DNA of 64,000 nt from Streptomyces marianii (GCF_005795905.1 NZ_VAWE01000001.1:6313001-6377000), one strand, 5' to 3'. Positions 53,143-62,560 are shown, numbered from the stretch's first letter. Notes: a model not told the origin generated them from the sequence alone. A program made the numbers and translations.

Positions 53143-54348
53143 TCACCGGAGCGGCAGCGCCTGCCCCGCCACCACCAGCAGCACGTGCTCGCACTCGGAG
53201 GCGAACGCGGCGTTCAGACGGCCCAGTTCGTCCCGGAAGCGGCGGCCCGAGGAGGTCGCGGGGACGACGCCCGAACCGACCTCGTTGGTGACGGCGACGA
53301 CCGTGCGGCGCGTGGCGCGCAGAGCCTCGACGAGCGCGGTCGTGCGATGGCGCAGGGCCGCACGGCCGACCGCCTCCCAGCGCTCGTCGTCCCAGGCGCC
53401 CACCTGGTCCATCGCGTCCGTCAGCCACAGCGCCAGGCAGTCGATGAGCAGCGGAGGGCCGTTCTCGGCCAGCAGCGGGACGAGGTCGCAGGTCTCCACG
53501 GTCCGCCAACTCCCCGGCCGGCGTTCGCGGTGGGCCGCGACCCGCTCCGCCCACTCCGTGTCGCTGCCGCGCGTCCCGCCCGTCGCCACGTACACCACGT
53601 CGGGGAAGGACTCCAGCCGCCGCTCCGCCTCCAGCGACTTCCCGGACCGCGCCCCACCGGTGACGAGGGTCCGCCGGGGCACGTCCGGCACGTCCTGGTA
53701 CTCGCCCACGTACAGCGTCGTCCCGTCCGGTGCGGTACGGGCGCCCGCCGCCGCCAGCCGCCGGTCGAGTTCGGGGCCGGGCGGGACGTCGTGGTCGATG
53801 TGGACGGCGACGATGTCGGTCGCCGGCCCGACCGCACCCCGCGCCCGCAGCTTCGCCAGTCCGTCCGGCCGCCCCAGCACATCGGCGACGACCATGTCGT
53901 ACGGGAGGGGATCGCCGTCCGTGGCACCGGCCGGTGCCCCGCCGGGCGGCAGGTACAGCAGCCGCTCCCCGTCGGGCGAGGTGACCTCGTAGCCCGTGCC
54001 CGGAGAGTCCAGCGCCACCGCCCGCACCCGGTGCCCGCTGATCAGCGTCAGTTCCTGGCCGTCCGGCACCCGCCCCGCCGACGGCAGCCCCGCGGGCAGT
54101 TCCACGGCGGGCCCGCTGTGCGGGTGCGACAGGAGCACCTGGCGTACGCCCACGAGCGAATGGCCCGCGCGAGCCGCCGCCAGCGCGGCACCGGGCGTCA
54201 GGTCGAGCAGCAGTGCGCTGTCCACGAGCAGGGCCGTCGCGGCGCGCGCCCGGTCGCCGCGGGCGGCGGCGCAGACGGCACAGGTGCAGTCGGGGCGGGG
54301 GAGTCCGGTGGGGGCTCCGGTGCCGAGCAGAGTCAGTTCCACGGTCAC
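53143..54348 (-). CDS. cobU: MBL-like domain fused to adenosylcobinamide kinase/guanylyltransferase
   Basis: 401 residues. The C-terminal 175 residues are CobU: TLVTGGARSGKSLEAERR (P-loop), VYVATG, ERRPGSWRTVET (guanylylated His region) and VTNEVGSGVVPATSSGRRFRDELG. It phosphorylates and guanylylates adenosylcobinamide. The N-terminal 220 residues resemble PhnP-type metallo-beta-lactamase-fold proteins: LTLLGTGAPTGLPRPDCTCAVC, then VLLSHPHSGPAVEL and VHIDHD. The expected HxHxDH is HPHSGP, so most metal ligands are lost. The fusion is common in Streptomyces as I recall; the role of the first domain is not known. Start GTG. Confidence 0.93.
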   Translation of the reverse strand: MTVELTLLGTGAPTGLPRPDCTCAVCAAARGDRARAATALLVDSALLLDLTPGAALAAARAGHSLVGVRQVLLSHPHSGPAVELPAGLPSAGRVPDGQELTLISGHRVRAVALDSPGTGYEVTSPDGERLLYLPPGGAPAGATDGDPLPYDMVVADVLGRPDGLAKLRARGAVGPATDIVAVHIDHDVPPGPELDRRLAAAGARTAPDGTTLYVGEYQDVPDVPRRTLVTGGARSGKSLEAERRLESFPDVVYVATGGTRGSDTEWAERVAAHRERRPGSWRTVETCDLVPLLAENGPPLLIDCLALWLTDAMDQVGAWDDERWEAVGRAALRHRTTALVEALRATRRTVVAVTNEVGSGVVPATSSGRRFRDELGRLNAAFASECEHVLLVVAGQALPLR

Positions 54349-54458
54349 GATCTTCCCGCGTCCCCGCGGCGGGTGCGCGCCCGGCTACGCTGCGGGCAGC
54401 AAGGTGATCGGCAAGGACGATCGGCAGAGCGATCACGTGGTGGGACCGGGAGGCGCAC

Positions 54459-54665
54459 ATGGCATGGACGTGGCGGTTCGAGAAGTCCGACGGGACGGAG
54501 GTCCAGCCGGCCGTCGAGCCGGAGGAGTTCAGCACGCAGGGGGACGCCGAGTCCTGGATCGGCGAGGTCTGGCGCGATCTCCAGGAGGGCGGCGCCGACC
54601 AGGTCTTCCTCTATGAGGACGGCAGCCGCGTCTACGGCCCCATGAGCCTGCACGCCGAGAGCTGA
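54459..54665 (+). CDS. small conserved-looking acidic protein
   Basis: 68 residues beginning MAWTWRFEKSDGTEV, with ESWIGEVWRDLQEGGADQVFLYEDG and a YGPMSL end. This compact pattern is familiar from actinomycete hypothetical proteins, but I cannot name a family. It is divergent from the cobU fusion (110 bases between starts) and closed by a very strong terminator. Confidence 0.72.
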   Translation: MAWTWRFEKSDGTEVQPAVEPEEFSTQGDAESWIGEVWRDLQEGGADQVFLYEDGSRVYGPMSLHAES

Positions 54666-54675
54666 CCCCTCGCAG

Positions 54676-54721
54676 CCGCGGGGCCCGGGGCGCCGCCGAC
54701 GCGGCGCCGCGGGCCCCGCGG
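54676..54721 (+). terminator. very strong hairpin terminator
   Basis: A 21-bp stem with one mismatch (54676-54696 with 54701-54721) and a CGAC loop, 11 bases after the small gene. Confidence 0.85.
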
Positions 54722-54987
54722 TCTCTCGTTCCGGCCGGGCCTTCGACGGGCCCGCGCTCCGGGTCTGTTTCCGGCGGGCCCCGCAGTCCACGGCGGCATG
54801 GGCCGGCCCGCTTTCCGGCGGGTCTGCCTTCGACGGTTCCGCAGTCCACGGGCTGCATGGGTCGGGGCTGCTTCCGACGGGCCCGCGTTCTGCGGCCCTC
54901 GTCCCCGCGCCTCCGCGGCGACGGCGTCCCCGCGCCTCCGCGGCGACGGCGTCCCCGCGCCTCCGCGGCGACGGCGCCTCCGCCCTC
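54722..54987. repeat. repeat-rich intergenic region
   Basis: A 25-bp unit (GTCCCCGCGCCTCCGCGGCG start) occurs three times in tandem at 54901, 54926 and 54951; before it are degenerate copies of a roughly 58-bp unit containing CGCAGTCCACGG (54782 and 54840). No gene. Confidence 0.8.
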
Positions 54988-56835
54988 TCACCGCGCCGCG
55001 GACAGGAACTGCGTCGCCGCGAGTTCCCCGTAGAGCGGGTCCTCCGCCACCAGTTCCGAGTGGGTGCCGACCGCACGGACCCGCCCCGCGTCCATCACCA
55101 CGATCCGGTCGGCCAGCGTCACGGTGGAGAGCCGGTGGGCGACCACCAGGACGGTCACCTCTCGGGCGGCCTCGGCGACGACGTCCCGGAGCGCCAGTTC
55201 GTTGACCGCGTCCAGCTGCGAGGTCGCCTCGTCGAGGAGCAGCAGCCGGGGCCGGCGGAGCAGGGCGCGGGCTATCGCGACCCGCTGGCGCTCGCCGCCC
55301 GAGAGCTTGGAGCCGCGGTGCCCGACCACCGTATCCAGCCCGTCCGGCAAGCGGTCCACGAGCGCGTCCAGCCTCGCCCGGACGAGGACGTCCCGGATCT
55401 CGTCCTCCGTCGCGCCGGGCGCCGCGAAGACCAGGTTCTCCCTCAGGGTTCCGGCCAGCACCGGAGCGTCCTGCTCGACGTAGCCGATGGCGGAGCGCAG
55501 TGCGGGCAGGGACCAGTCCCGTACGTCCCTGCCGTCGACCAGCACCCGTCCGCCGGACGGCTCGTAGAACCGCTCGACGAGGCCGAAGACCGTCGTCTTG
55601 CCCGCGCCCGACGGGCCGACGAAGGCCGTCATCCCGGGGCCGGGTACGTCGAAGGTGACCCCGTGGTGGACGTACGGTAGATCGTCCCGGTAGCGGAAGC
55701 TCACGTCCTCGAACCGTACGGACGCCGCCCCGCCGGGGGCGCCCGGCCCCGCCTCCGGCCTCCGCGCCCCCGCCGGCTCCGCCGCCACCTCCGGCCTCCG
55801 CGCCCCCGCCGGGCGTTCCGGTCCGGCCGGGTGCAGCTCCTCCGTCTCCAGCCGCTCCGCCTCCGCGATCCGGGCGACGGCCGCCGACCCCACCTGGTAC
55901 TGGGAAGCAGCCTCGACCAGCTCGGTAACCGGCTCGATCAGGTAGAAGAGGTAGAGCAGGAACGCCATCAGGGTGGACACGGATATCGCCCCCGAGGCGA
56001 CCCGCGCCCCACCGATCCCCAGCACCGCCAGGAACGACACCTGCACGGCGAGCCCTACGGACGACGCCGCCACCGACTGCCACTTCGCCGTCCGCACGCC
56101 GTACCGCCACGCGCGCCGCGCCGCCGTCTCCACGACCGCGGTCTCGCGCTCCTCGGCGCCCGACGCCTTGACCGTACGGAACGCGCCGAACACCCGCTCC
56201 AGCACGGTGGAGATCTCCCCGACCGCCTCCTGCGACCGCTGGGTGGCCTGCGCGATCCTCGGCATCACCAGTGCGACGGCCCCGCCGATCAGGACGATCA
56301 CCCCCACGGTGACGCCGAGCAGAACGGCGTCCAGGACCGCCATCAGCACGAGCGTCGCGACGCACGAGAGGGACCCGGTGACGGCCGAGACGATCGACTG
56401 GGTGGTGACGGCCCGCAGGAGGGTGGTGTCCGAGGTGACCCTGGACATGAGATCGCCCGGCTGGGTGCGCTCCACTTCCGGCACCCGCAGCCGCAGCAGG
56501 CGGCCGATGAGCGTCCGGCGAGCGGCGAGCACGACCGATTCGGCGGTGCGTTCCAGTACGTAGGCGCCGAAGGCGTGGATCGCGGTGCCGAGGACCACCA
56601 GCGCGGTGAGCACCAGCAGGATCCCGTTGATCGACTCGCCGGCGCCGAGCCGGTCCACCAGGGACTTCGCGGCAAGCGGCTGGAGCAGTCCGCTCACGGC
56701 CCCGAGCAGGGCGAGGACCGCCCCGAACGCGACCGTCCAGCGGTGCGGCCGGAAATGGCGGTAGAGCGCCCGGAACGTCTCTCGGGCGGGCAGACGGGGG
56801 ATGTCCGTCGTGGTCGTGTCTGATGCAGTGGTCAC
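54988..56835 (-). CDS. ABC exporter half-transporter (permease fused to ATPase)
   Basis: About 615 residues. Six membrane helices in the first 320 residues are followed by an ATPase: [11 protein letters not shown] (Walker A), [18 protein letters not shown] (Q loop), [16 protein letters not shown] (signature), [12 protein letters not shown] (Walker B) and VVAHRLSTV (H loop). The layout is that of MsbA/LmrA-type multidrug or lipid exporters that work as dimers. A Pro/Ala/Arg-rich linker (about 340-375) joins the halves. The start, a GTG ([10 protein letters not shown]), has no good ribosome site, so it is provisional. No partner gene is adjacent, suggesting a homodimer. Confidence 0.92.
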   Translation of the reverse strand: MTTASDTTTTDIPRLPARETFRALYRHFRPHRWTVAFGAVLALLGAVSGLLQPLAAKSLVDRLGAGESINGILLVLTALVVLGTAIHAFGAYVLERTAESVVLAARRTLIGRLLRLRVPEVERTQPGDLMSRVTSDTTLLRAVTTQSIVSAVTGSLSCVATLVLMAVLDAVLLGVTVGVIVLIGGAVALVMPRIAQATQRSQEAVGEISTVLERVFGAFRTVKASGAEERETAVVETAARRAWRYGVRTAKWQSVAASSVGLAVQVSFLAVLGIGGARVASGAISVSTLMAFLLYLFYLIEPVTELVEAASQYQVGSAAVARIAEAERLETEELHPAGPERPAGARRPEVAAEPAGARRPEAGPGAPGGAASVRFEDVSFRYRDDLPYVHHGVTFDVPGPGMTAFVGPSGAGKTTVFGLVERFYEPSGGRVLVDGRDVRDWSLPALRSAIGYVEQDAPVLAGTLRENLVFAAPGATEDEIRDVLVRARLDALVDRLPDGLDTVVGHRGSKLSGGERQRVAIARALLRRPRLLLLDEATSQLDAVNELALRDVVAEAAREVTVLVVAHRLSTVTLADRIVVMDAGRVRAVGTHSELVAEDPLYGELAATQFLSAAR

Positions 56836-57039
56836 AAGGAGACGGACGCACCGACGGCAGCGCCGCCTGAGCGGGTGCCGCCTTTCGTGCGATCGGGTGC
56901 CGCGGGCGCCACCCCGGGCGAGCCGGCCCGGCGTCCGCCGGAGTCCGTCACCGCCCCGGTGCGCAGGCACCCGCCCGCACGGCGGACCGCGCGGCCCGTA
57001 CGGCCTGCGATCCGCACGGGCGCCGGCCCGTACGCGTCG

Positions 57040-57876
57040 CTACTGGCCGCGCACTCCGCAGAGATGCAGCAGCGCCGCCACCGAGCGGTACGGGTCCGTC
57101 CGGCCCGCGCGGTCCTCGGCCGCCAGCAGCCGGGTCAGCTCGTCCCCGGACGGCGGTTCGGCGTCGTCCGCCGCGGTGTCCGTGAAGACCCGCACCCCGT
57201 ACCAGGCGTGCAGCGGCGCAGCGCTCCCCGCCAGGGTCGCCGTCAGCGACGCCAGCCGGTCGCCGCGCACCTGGAGGCCGAGACGGTTGGTGTACGTGTC
57301 CGTGTCGAAGGCGGTCAGCGCCCTGTCCCAGTCCCCGGCCAGTCCGGCCCGCATCGCCAGCGCGTCCGCGTTCCGCACGAGCAGCGACAGCAGACCGCCC
57401 GGTGCCAGCATCCGCGCCAGACCCGCCAGCATCGCGTCCCGTTCCTCGACGTACATCAGCACGCCGTGGCACAGCACCACGTCGAAGGAACCGGGCAGGA
57501 AGTGCACGCCCGTGTCCCGGCCGTCGCCCTCGATCATCCGGAAGCGCTCCCGGATGCCCTCGGGCTCGTGGGCCAGGGCCTCACGCGCGACCTGCAGCAT
57601 CCCGGAGTCGGACTCCAGACCGGTGACCTTGTGCCCGGCCCGCGCCAGACGCAGCGCCTGGGTGCCCTGGCCCATCCCGACGTCGAGGACGCGCAGCCGC
57701 TGCCCGACGGGGAAGCGGGCGGCCAGCTGCTCGTCGAGCTGCCGGGCCACCAGCTCCTGCCGGACCGTGTTGCGCAGCCCGCCCAGGCCCTGCAGCCAGG
57801 CGGCGGCCCCGCTCGCGAAACCGGAGACGTCGCCTCTGCCGGAGACGTCGGACTTCGAGGAGACGTCCGTGCTCAG
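57040..57876 (-). CDS. class I SAM-dependent methyltransferase, apparent CTG start
   Basis: 278 residues if translation begins at CTG 57876. In this frame no ATG or GTG lies near the natural N-terminus: the next ATG upstream (58062) would run 62 codons inside the DUF3043 gene, and the next one downstream is inside motif I. The CTG overlaps the upstream TGA (CTGA), and GGAGAG lies six bases before it. The protein has LRVLDVGMGQGTQALRLARAG (motif I in parts), VTGLESDSGM, GSFDVVLCHGVLMYVEE and an APGGLLSLLVRN strand. Tail residues suggest the SmtA-like family; substrate unknown. The N-terminal STDVSSKSDVSGRGDVSG is a short repeat. Confidence 0.82.
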   Translation of the reverse strand: MSTDVSSKSDVSGRGDVSGFASGAAAWLQGLGGLRNTVRQELVARQLDEQLAARFPVGQRLRVLDVGMGQGTQALRLARAGHKVTGLESDSGMLQVAREALAHEPEGIRERFRMIEGDGRDTGVHFLPGSFDVVLCHGVLMYVEERDAMLAGLARMLAPGGLLSLLVRNADALAMRAGLAGDWDRALTAFDTDTYTNRLGLQVRGDRLASLTATLAGSAAPLHAWYGVRVFTDTAADDAEPPSGDELTRLLAAEDRAGRTDPYRSVAALLHLCGVRGQ

Positions 57877-58469
57877 GGCCGCTCTCCGCGCTTGACCTGG
57901 GGCTTGGGCAGACGCAGTCGGCGGATCTGGAGCGTGCGCATCAGGCCGTAGGCCACCGCGCCGCGCTTCGGCTCGTCCGGGAAGCGCTCGTTCAGCTGCT
58001 TCTTGAGCCGGAACCAGATGCCGATCGAGTCGATCACGATCATCACGATCACGCCGAGCCACAGCAGCATCGCGATGTTCTGCAGCTGGGGGATGCGGAT
58101 CATGGAGAGCACCAGGATCACCACCGCCAGCGGCAGGAAGAACTCGGCGATGCAGAACCGGGAGTCCACGAAGTCGCGGACGAAGCGACGCACCGGGCCC
58201 TTGTCGCGCGGCGGCAGATAGCGCTCGTCGCCACCGGCCAGCGCCTCGCGCTGCTTCGCCAGGTCGGTACGGCGCGCCTCGCGCTGGCGGCGCATGGCCT
58301 CCTTGCGGTCGAGGGGGGTCGACTGCGCCCGGCGGCGCTGGGTCTGGGCCTCACTCCGCTTCGGGGTCGGGCGGCCCTTGGGGGCCTCGGGGTCGCGGGG
58401 CTGCTTGGAGAGGTCCGCCGTCACCTTGCCGGTGGGGGCCTTCTCTTCCTTGGAACGGCTACGGAACAC
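57873..58469 (-). CDS. DUF3043 membrane protein
   Basis: 198 residues from GTG 58469 (VFRSRSKEEKAPTGKV). A highly charged N-terminal half (Lys/Arg/Glu/Pro) is followed by two membrane helices near 125-165 (FFLPLAVVILVLSM and LLWLGVIVMIVIDSIGIWF) and a basic tail. This is the usual DUF3043 form in actinomycetes; function unknown. No Shine-Dalgarno is visible, so the transcript may be leaderless. It is translationally coupled to the methyltransferase behind it. Confidence 0.88.
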   Translation of the reverse strand: MFRSRSKEEKAPTGKVTADLSKQPRDPEAPKGRPTPKRSEAQTQRRRAQSTPLDRKEAMRRQREARRTDLAKQREALAGGDERYLPPRDKGPVRRFVRDFVDSRFCIAEFFLPLAVVILVLSMIRIPQLQNIAMLLWLGVIVMIVIDSIGIWFRLKKQLNERFPDEPKRGAVAYGLMRTLQIRRLRLPKPQVKRGERP

Positions 58470-58757
58470 AAAACACAAGGGTACGGGGTGGCGGGCGACT
58501 GCCCCAGCCCCCTGGGGAACGATCCGGCAACGGCGCGCGTCTTCACGGGGCAGAGCAGCAGGAACGCGCCCCGGGCGACACGACCGCCGCCTCCCCCGAA
58601 GACCACCTACTCCTTGCGCGGGAGCGGGACGGCCCGCAGGTCGTCCTTGGGGATGAGCGCATCGGCGCCCGAACAGTGCGGTAATGGATGCAGGGCCCGT
58701 ACTGTGGGTTCTGGAGAAGCCGGAGCTGAGTCCGTCAGAAGGGGGCGCGCGAAGCCC

Positions 58758-59552
58758 ATGAGCGGTGTCATGAAGCGTATGGGGATGATCTTCCGCGCGA
58801 AGGCAAACAAGGCCCTTGACCGGGCCGAGGATCCGCGCGAGACCCTCGATTACTCGTACCAGAAGCAGCTGGAGCTGCTGCAGAAGGTCCGCCGCGGCGT
58901 CGCCGACGTGGCGACCTCCCGCAAGCGCCTGGAGCTGCAGCTGAACCAGCTCCAGAGCCAGTCCTCCAAGCTGGAGGACCAGGGCCGCAAGGCGCTGGCC
59001 CTCGGCCGCGAGGACCTGGCGCGCGAGGCGCTGTCCCGTCGCGCCGCGCTCCAGCAGCAGGTCACCGATCTGGAGACCCAGCACCAGACGCTGCAGGGCG
59101 AGGAGGAGAAGCTCACCCTCGCCGCCCAGCGGCTGCAGGCCAAGGTCGACGCCTTCCGCACGAAGAAGGAGACCATCAAGGCCACGTACACGGCCGCCCA
59201 GGCCCAGACCCGGATCGGCGAGGCGTTCTCCGGCATCTCCGAGGAGATGGGCGACGTCGGTCTGGCGATCCAGCGCGCCGAGGACAAGACCGCCCAGCTG
59301 CAGGCGCGGGCCGGTGCCATCGACGAGTTGCTGGCGTCCGGGGCGCTGGACGACCCGACCGGGATGGCGAAGGACGACATCGCGGCGGAGCTGGACCGCA
59401 TCTCCGGAGGCACGGACGTCGAACTGGAGCTGCAGCGGATGAAGGCCGAGCTGGCCGGAGGCGGCACCCAGCAGCAGGCCATCGAGGGAGGCGACGGCTC
59501 GGCGCAGGACCAGGCCCAGGGCCGTACCCAGCACAAGTTCGACAAGCAGTAG
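58758..59552 (+). CDS. pspA: PspA/IM30 (ESCRT-III-like) protein
   Basis: 264 residues, nearly all coiled-coil helix. The sequence MSGVMKRMGMIFRAKANKALDRAEDP, with an amphipathic first helix, and AQAQTRIGEAFSGISEEMGD are typical. PspA proteins coat and repair stressed membranes. The Gln-rich tail (about 235-264) is not part of the fold. The ATG at 58758 is chosen for the family start; a weak ribosome site precedes it. It lies 12 bases before pspAA, so the two are an operon. Confidence 0.95.
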   Translation: MSGVMKRMGMIFRAKANKALDRAEDPRETLDYSYQKQLELLQKVRRGVADVATSRKRLELQLNQLQSQSSKLEDQGRKALALGREDLAREALSRRAALQQQVTDLETQHQTLQGEEEKLTLAAQRLQAKVDAFRTKKETIKATYTAAQAQTRIGEAFSGISEEMGDVGLAIQRAEDKTAQLQARAGAIDELLASGALDDPTGMAKDDIAAELDRISGGTDVELELQRMKAELAGGGTQQQAIEGGDGSAQDQAQGRTQHKFDKQ

Positions 59553-59564
59553 GGACGGCGCGTC

Positions 59565-59843
59565 ATGATCGTACGGATCATGGGTGAGGGCCAGTGGACC
59601 GTGGCGGACAGCCACTTCGCCGAGCTGAACAAGCTCGACGACGAGTTGCTGGCCGAGATGGAGACGGGTGACCGGGACGGCTTCCGCCGCACGTTGTGCG
59701 CACTGCTCGACGAGGTGCGCCGCTGCGGGGCACCGCTCGCGGACGACGCACTGGAGCCCTCCGAGCTGATCCTGCCCTCCCCGGACGCGACGCTCGACGA
59801 GGTCCGCGCCATGCTCAGCGACAACGGCCTCATCCCGGGCTGA
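59565..59843 (+). CDS. pspAA: PspA-associated protein PspAA
   Basis: 92 residues. MIVRIMGEGQWTVADSHFAELNKLDDELL is the characteristic beta-strand and helix start of PspAA, a small protein found next to pspA in actinobacteria. It likely helps regulate or assemble PspA. It ends in SDNGLIPG. Translated immediately after pspA. Confidence 0.92.
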   Translation: MIVRIMGEGQWTVADSHFAELNKLDDELLAEMETGDRDGFRRTLCALLDEVRRCGAPLADDALEPSELILPSPDATLDEVRAMLSDNGLIPG

Positions 59844-60269
59844 CCCCGGCTCTCGCTTCGACCACGGCCCTCGGCCGGACACCACGTCCGGCCCGGCTCC
59901 CGCTTCGACGACGGCCCGCGCCCGGACAACCCCGTCCGGCCGCGGGCCGCGTCGTTCCCGCCCCCGGTCCGACCCGGGACGTGTCGTCCGGCCCGAGCGC
60001 CTGCGTCCGGCCCTGGGGCCCGCCTCCCGCCATCCGGCCCCGGTTCCGCCTCGGTCCGGACCCGCCCCGGTTCCGCCTCGGCCGGACCGCCTCCCGCCCG
60101 CCGCCCGTGCGTTCGGATGCTTCCCTCCGGCCCGCGGTTCGTCCGCCCGTCCGCCCCGTCCGCCCGTCCGCGCGCCACGGGCCCACTGCCCCCGGCTCCC
60201 GCCGCCCGGCCCCGGGGCTCTGCCTCCGCCCGGACCGCGCGCGGACCCGACCCCGTACCGTTGCCTGAC
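59844..60269. other. C-rich low-complexity intergenic region
   Basis: 426 bases of pyrimidine-biased sequence with imperfect short repeats (for example an 18-base unit at 60037 and 60064). No gene; it holds the histidine kinase promoter if it has one of its own. Confidence 0.45.
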
Positions 60270-61538
60270 GTGACCGCACCTCTGACCGGATTCAGCCGGC
60301 TCGCGCCGACCCGCTCCTGGCTGCGCGCGCATCCGACGGCGTTCGACGCGGGCCTCGCGGCCGCGGTGCTCGTCTGCATGGTCGTCGCGTCGTTCGCCGA
60401 CCCCCACGGGCCGCACGGGCCGACGTTCGGCACCCGCACGCCCGAGCTCCGCAGCCTGCTGCTGATGACGGCGGCCGCCGGCGCCCTCGTGTTCCGTCGC
60501 GGCCGCCCCGTGACCGTGCTCGCGGTCACCGGTGCCGTGTCCGTCGCCGAGCTCGTTGCCGGCGACCCGCCCGCGCCCGTCGCGATGTCCGCGGTGATCG
60601 CCCTCTACACGGTCGCCTCCCGCACCGACCGGCCGACGACCTGGCGGGTCGGCCTGCTGACCATGACCGTGCTGACCGGGTCGGCCATACTGTTCGGCTC
60701 CGCGCCCTGGTACAGCCAGGAGAACCTCGGCATCTTCGCCTGGACCGGCATGGCGGCGGCCGCGGGCGACGCCGTACGGAGCCGGCGTGCCTTCGTCGAC
60801 GCCATAAGGGAGCGGGCCGAACGGGCCGAGCGCACCCGCGACGAGGAGGCCCGCCGCCGTGTCGCCGAGGAGCGGCTGCGGATCGCCCGCGACCTCCACG
60901 ACGTCGTCGCCCACCACATCGCCCTGGTCAACGTCCAGGCCGGAGTGGCCGCGCACGTCATGGACAAGCGCCCCGACCAGGCCAAGGAGGCCTTGTCGCA
61001 CGTGCGGGAGGCGAGCCGTTCGGCGCTGAACGAGCTGCGGGCCACCGTCGGTCTGCTGAGGCAGTCGGGGGACCCCGAGGCGCCCACCGAACCGGCCCCC
61101 GGACTCGCCGTCCTCGCCCCGCTGCTGGACGGCTTCCGGCGGGCCGGGCTGCCGGTCGAGCTGGCCCGCACCGACCAGGACACCGCACTGCCCGCCGCTG
61201 TCGACCTCGCCGCGTACCGGATCGTCCAGGAGGCGCTCACCAATGTGCGCAAGCACGCCGGGGCGGCGGCCAAGGCGGAGGTGAGCGTCGTACGGGTGGG
61301 CCGGACCGTGGAGGTCACCGTCCTCGACGACGGCTGCCCCGCCGGCACCGTGCGGGAGGGCGCCGGCGGCGACCCGGCGGCCGGGGGCGGCAGCGGCGGG
61401 CACGGCCTGATCGGCATGCGTGAGCGCGTCACCGCACTCGGCGGCACGATGACCGCGGGCCCCCGCTTCGGAGGCGGCTTCCGGGTGCAGGCGATACTGC
61501 CGGTCAAGGCCGGCGCGGAGGGGGACGAGGACGGATGA
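60270..61538 (+). CDS. NarL-type sensor histidine kinase
   Basis: 422 residues from GTG. Four to five membrane segments in the first 165 residues form the sensor part, without a large extracellular domain. The HisKA_3 dimer domain has RLRIARDLHDVVAHHIALVNVQ in two parts, with the phosphorylated His in RDLHDVVAHH; the ATPase has ALTNVRKHAG, VLDDG and GHGLIGMRERV. A short Gly-rich insert (about 370-385) interrupts the ATPase lid. Its stop overlaps the response regulator start (ATGA). Position after pspA-pspAA suggests it senses envelope state, as LiaS-like kinases do, but this is inference. Confidence 0.93.
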   Translation: MTAPLTGFSRLAPTRSWLRAHPTAFDAGLAAAVLVCMVVASFADPHGPHGPTFGTRTPELRSLLLMTAAAGALVFRRGRPVTVLAVTGAVSVAELVAGDPPAPVAMSAVIALYTVASRTDRPTTWRVGLLTMTVLTGSAILFGSAPWYSQENLGIFAWTGMAAAAGDAVRSRRAFVDAIRERAERAERTRDEEARRRVAEERLRIARDLHDVVAHHIALVNVQAGVAAHVMDKRPDQAKEALSHVREASRSALNELRATVGLLRQSGDPEAPTEPAPGLAVLAPLLDGFRRAGLPVELARTDQDTALPAAVDLAAYRIVQEALTNVRKHAGAAAKAEVSVVRVGRTVEVTVLDDGCPAGTVREGAGGDPAAGGGSGGHGLIGMRERVTALGGTMTAGPRFGGGFRVQAILPVKAGAEGDEDG

Positions 61539-62221
61539 CGATCAGGGTGCTGCTCGCCGACGACCAGGCTCTGCTGCGCAGCGCGTTCAAGGTGCTGGTG
61601 GACTCCGAGCCCGACATGGAGGTCGTGGGGGAGGCCGCGGACGGCGCCGAGGCCGTGGAACTCGCCCGCTCGGCTCGCGCCGACGTCGTCCTCATGGACA
61701 TCCGGATGCCGGGCACGGACGGCCTCGCGGCCACCCGCATGATCAGCGCCGACCCCGGACTCGCCGAGGTGCGGGTGGTGATGCTGACGACGTTCGAGGT
61801 GGACGAGTACGTCGTCCAGTCGCTCCGGGCCGGGGCCTCGGGGTTCCTCGGCAAGGGCGCGGAACCCGATGAACTGCTGAACGCGATCCGGATCGCAGCC
61901 GCCGGCGACGCGCTGCTCTCGCCCGCGGCCACGAAGGGGCTCATCGCCGAGTTCCTCGCACAGGGCGGCAGTTCGGAGGACGGACGGGGCTCCGGGGCGT
62001 ACTCGGAACGGCTGGCCGCGCTGACGGGCCGCGAGCGCGAGGTCCTCGTCCTCGTCGCAGGCGGCCACTCCAACGACGAGATCGCGGACCGGCTGGAGGT
62101 CAGCCCGCTCACCGTCAAGACGCATGTGAACCGGGCGATGGCGAAGCTCGGCGCCCGCGACCGGGCGCAATTGGTGTTCATCGCGTACGAATCGGGCCTG
62201 GTACGCCCACGGGTGGACTGA
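61535..62221 (+). CDS. NarL/FixJ-family response regulator
   Basis: 228 residues. The receiver has LLADDQALLRSAF (acid pair), the phospho-Asp in VVLMDIRMPGTDG, MLTTFE (Thr) and GKG (Lys), followed by the LuxR helix-turn-helix LTGREREVLVLVAGGHSNDEI, then LTVKTHVNRAMAKLGARDR. It is coupled by ATGA to the kinase and must be its partner. Targets are unknown; the upstream pspA genes are candidates. Confidence 0.95.
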   Translation: MTIRVLLADDQALLRSAFKVLVDSEPDMEVVGEAADGAEAVELARSARADVVLMDIRMPGTDGLAATRMISADPGLAEVRVVMLTTFEVDEYVVQSLRAGASGFLGKGAEPDELLNAIRIAAAGDALLSPAATKGLIAEFLAQGGSSEDGRGSGAYSERLAALTGREREVLVLVAGGHSNDEIADRLEVSPLTVKTHVNRAMAKLGARDRAQLVFIAYESGLVRPRVD

Positions 62222-62222
62222 G

Positions 62223-62249
62223 CCGGGGCGGCGGCCGTCTCCGCCCCGG
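62223..62249 (+). terminator. terminator of the two-component pair
   Basis: A 9-bp G/C stem (62223-62231 with 62241-62249) begins immediately after the stop. Confidence 0.6.
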
Positions 62250-62560
62250 GCGGGTGTGGGCTCTCGCGACGCGGCCTGCGTGTCCGTCCGGCGCCGGACG
62301 GGTTGGCGGACCCCTGACGGCCCCTCGACCGGCGCGACGCCGTGCCCGCTGCGGGGCTCGCCCGCGGGAGGCACGGGGGCGGTGGGGAGCGTTCGGCAGC
62401 CACCCGTTCCGGCCCCCGGGGCGGCGGCCGTTCCCGCTCCGCGCGGCCGTTCCCGGACGCTTCTTGATCTGCGAGGCGAACCGACCCACGACTCCCGCTC
62501 CGCGCGGCCGTTCCCGGACCGCCCAGCGGGGTCCCCCGGCCCCGCCTCGCGGGAGAACGC
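62250..62560. repeat. intergenic with 27-bp direct repeat
   Basis: The segment 62432-62458 recurs exactly at 62493-62519, a 61-base period. No gene is seen. Confidence 0.75.

Noticed and set aside
53143..54348. Active metallo-hydrolase in the N-terminal half
   Set aside because: The metal motif is HPHSGP, lacking the Asp and last His needed for catalysis.
57873..61403. 1176-residue minus-strand frame
   Set aside because: Only its last 198 codons (DUF3043) look like protein; the rest is antisense to pspA and the histidine kinase.
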